Source of the DNA: an uncultured Synergistia bacterium
Lineage (GTDB): Bacteria; Eremiobacterota; SpSt-956; JAKJGF01
Reading direction: 5' to 3'
Assembly (NCBI GenBank): GCA_937888925.1
Contig: CALARM010000360.1
Location: 1-5,287 of the forward strand
Length of the DNA stretch: 5,287 nt
Shown piece after piece: positions 4,869 through 5,287 of this stretch. The first letter of the stretch is position 1. Each line of letters begins with the position of its first letter. Made by a program: the position numbers and the translations under genes. Under the pieces are notes generated by a model. It searched no databases and was not told the DNA's origin. It was given only the letters and a program-made list of their open reading frames with translations.

Positions 4869-4910
4869 AAGTTATGAAGAAGTTGTGAAAAACCTGTGAA
4901 AGTTATGTGA
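4869..4910. promoter_or_regulatory. Four direct repeats at 11-bp period, probable regulator binding array
   Basis: TRTGA occurs at 4873, 4884, 4895 and 4906, exactly 11 bp apart (TATGA, TGTGA, TGTGA, TGTGA). AAGTT precedes three of the four copies (4869, 4880, 4900). About one helical turn per unit puts all copies on one DNA face, directly upstream of the -10 box of the Nif11 operon where a -35 element would be. This is how tandem activator sites (LytTR-type, for example) are often arranged, but the regulator is not identifiable. It could also affect the divergent AlbA_2-domain gene. Confidence 0.5.
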
Positions 4911-4921
4911 AGACAGAAAGC

Positions 4922-4946
4922 AAAAATAGAAAATTTTTCTATTTTT
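4922..4946. terminator. AT-only perfect hairpin between divergent transcription units
   Basis: Bases 4922-4932 pair perfectly with 4936-4946 (11 bp, one G-C pair) around a 3-nt loop, flanked by A and T runs. Because both flanking units read away from it, it is more likely an operator-like palindrome or curved AT spacer than a true terminator. Confidence 0.3.
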
Positions 4947-4958
4947 TAAATTTCAGTG

Positions 4959-4964
4959 TATAAT
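4959..4964 (+). promoter_or_regulatory. -10 box for the AlbA_2-domain gene
   Basis: TATAAT (4959-4964) is a perfect -10 hexamer, about 80 nt ahead of ATG 5048. The expected -35 position contains only a T-rich stretch, so the promoter is weak, regulated or not the true one. The leader (about 4971-5047) is AT-rich with no clear structure. Confidence 0.4.
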
Positions 4965-5047
4965 ATTATTATAAAAAAATACAATAATAGAATATATGTT
5001 CCTCACCGATAAATCAGGAGATATAATTAAATTTATGGAGTAAAAAA

Positions 5048-5287
5048 ATGGAAATTAAAGATATTATAAATCAGGTAGAAGGAAGAAGTGAATTTAAAGA
5101 AGGAAATCCTGGTAAATCTGAACTGGCAAAGACTGCTATAGCCTTTGCCAATGATGCAGGAGGGACTATTTTTATTGGCATAAAAGACAACCCCCGCAGT
5201 ATTGTAGGAGTGGATGAAAATAATATTATGCATCTTGAAGAACAGGTGAGTAATATTATTTTTGATCAGTGCCATCCCCTGATATTG
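5048..5287 (+). CDS. Schlafen AlbA_2 domain protein, N-terminal part (runs off window)
   Basis: The first 80 residues are visible with no stop. ATG 5048 follows GGAG (5037-5040) at 7 nt. The sequence is a typical AlbA_2 (Pfam PF04326, Schlafen-related) N-terminus. E-x3-EFKEG at about 11-19 is the conserved E...EFK motif, KSELAKTAIAFAND at 23-36 is the first helix, and AGGTIFIGIKD at 37-47 is the signature strand. A V-G-V-D turn at 53-56 and the helix HLEEQVSNII at 62-71 follow. These proteins bind nucleic acid. In full-length forms they usually continue into a winged-helix or RecG-like C-terminal ATP-binding domain and act as transcription factors or in defence. Which class this one joins cannot be told here. 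It is divergent from the Nif11 operon with about 220 bp between starts, so it might regulate that operon. Confidence 0.88.
   Translation, partial: MEIKDIINQVEGRSEFKEGNPGKSELAKTAIAFANDAGGTIFIGIKDNPRSIVGVDENNIMHLEEQVSNIIFDQCHPLIL

Noticed and set aside
4310..4869. Two plus-strand open frames opposite the Nif11 genes
   Set aside because: They are antisense shadows: the minus-strand frames have strong ribosome sites and clear Nif11 family features.
5033..5275. Minus-strand frame opposite the AlbA_2-domain gene
   Set aside because: It is a shadow of an AlbA_2-type coding region with a proper ribosome site on the + strand.

Overview
The window is low-GC DNA with strong AGGAG/AAGGAGG ribosome binding sites and consensus-like sigma-A/sigma-70 promoters. 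It carries a group II intron end, a lone receiver-domain protein, Nif11-type RiPP precursors and a tRNA-mimicking RNA. Together these suggest a low-GC, probably anaerobic bacterium of Firmicutes-like character. I cannot name a genus. Gene density is modest, and several intergenic stretches hold repeats, gene relics or structured RNA, so this looks like an accessory or rearranged region.

Layout, left to right. Bases 1-55 or so are the 3' end of a group II intron (half of domain V, then domain VI with its bulged A). Bases 177-1127 (-) encode an APH/choline-kinase-family phosphotransferase. Its 5' leader runs into three degenerate repeats spaced 72-74 bp apart that look like the relic of a CRISPR array. 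Bases 1431-1823 (-) encode a stand-alone CheY-like receiver protein. An AT-rich, gene-free stretch with a clear promoter precedes a small secreted protein (2214-2810, +), which ends in a hairpin terminator. A second clear promoter drives a two-gene operon with ATGA overlap: a 79-residue small protein and a retropepsin-like aspartic protease fused to a C-terminal SEC-C zinc motif (2955-3760, +).

Bases 3761-4317 have no intact gene. They hold a 27-codon fragment copied from the C-terminus of a receiver protein, then a remarkable structured RNA (3988-4146, +). Outer helices formed by its two ends enclose a circularly permuted tRNA-like fold: T arm, then acceptor-like stem, then D arm. That is the architecture of bacterial Y RNAs (YrlA class), the partners of Ro60/Rsr. 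A further large stem-loop lies just beyond it.

Bases 4318-4826 (-) encode two tandem Nif11-family RiPP precursor peptides with near-identical leaders and short cores sharing a C-x6-C spacing. Upstream of them is an array of four TRTGA motifs at an exact 11-bp period. Divergently, a gene beginning with a Schlafen AlbA_2 domain runs off the right edge (5048-5287, +).

The units look independently transcribed; only the protease pair and the Nif11 pair are evident operons. No RiPP modifying enzyme, transporter, cas gene or Ro60 gene lies inside the window, so the functional partners of the most interesting elements must be sought elsewhere in the genome.
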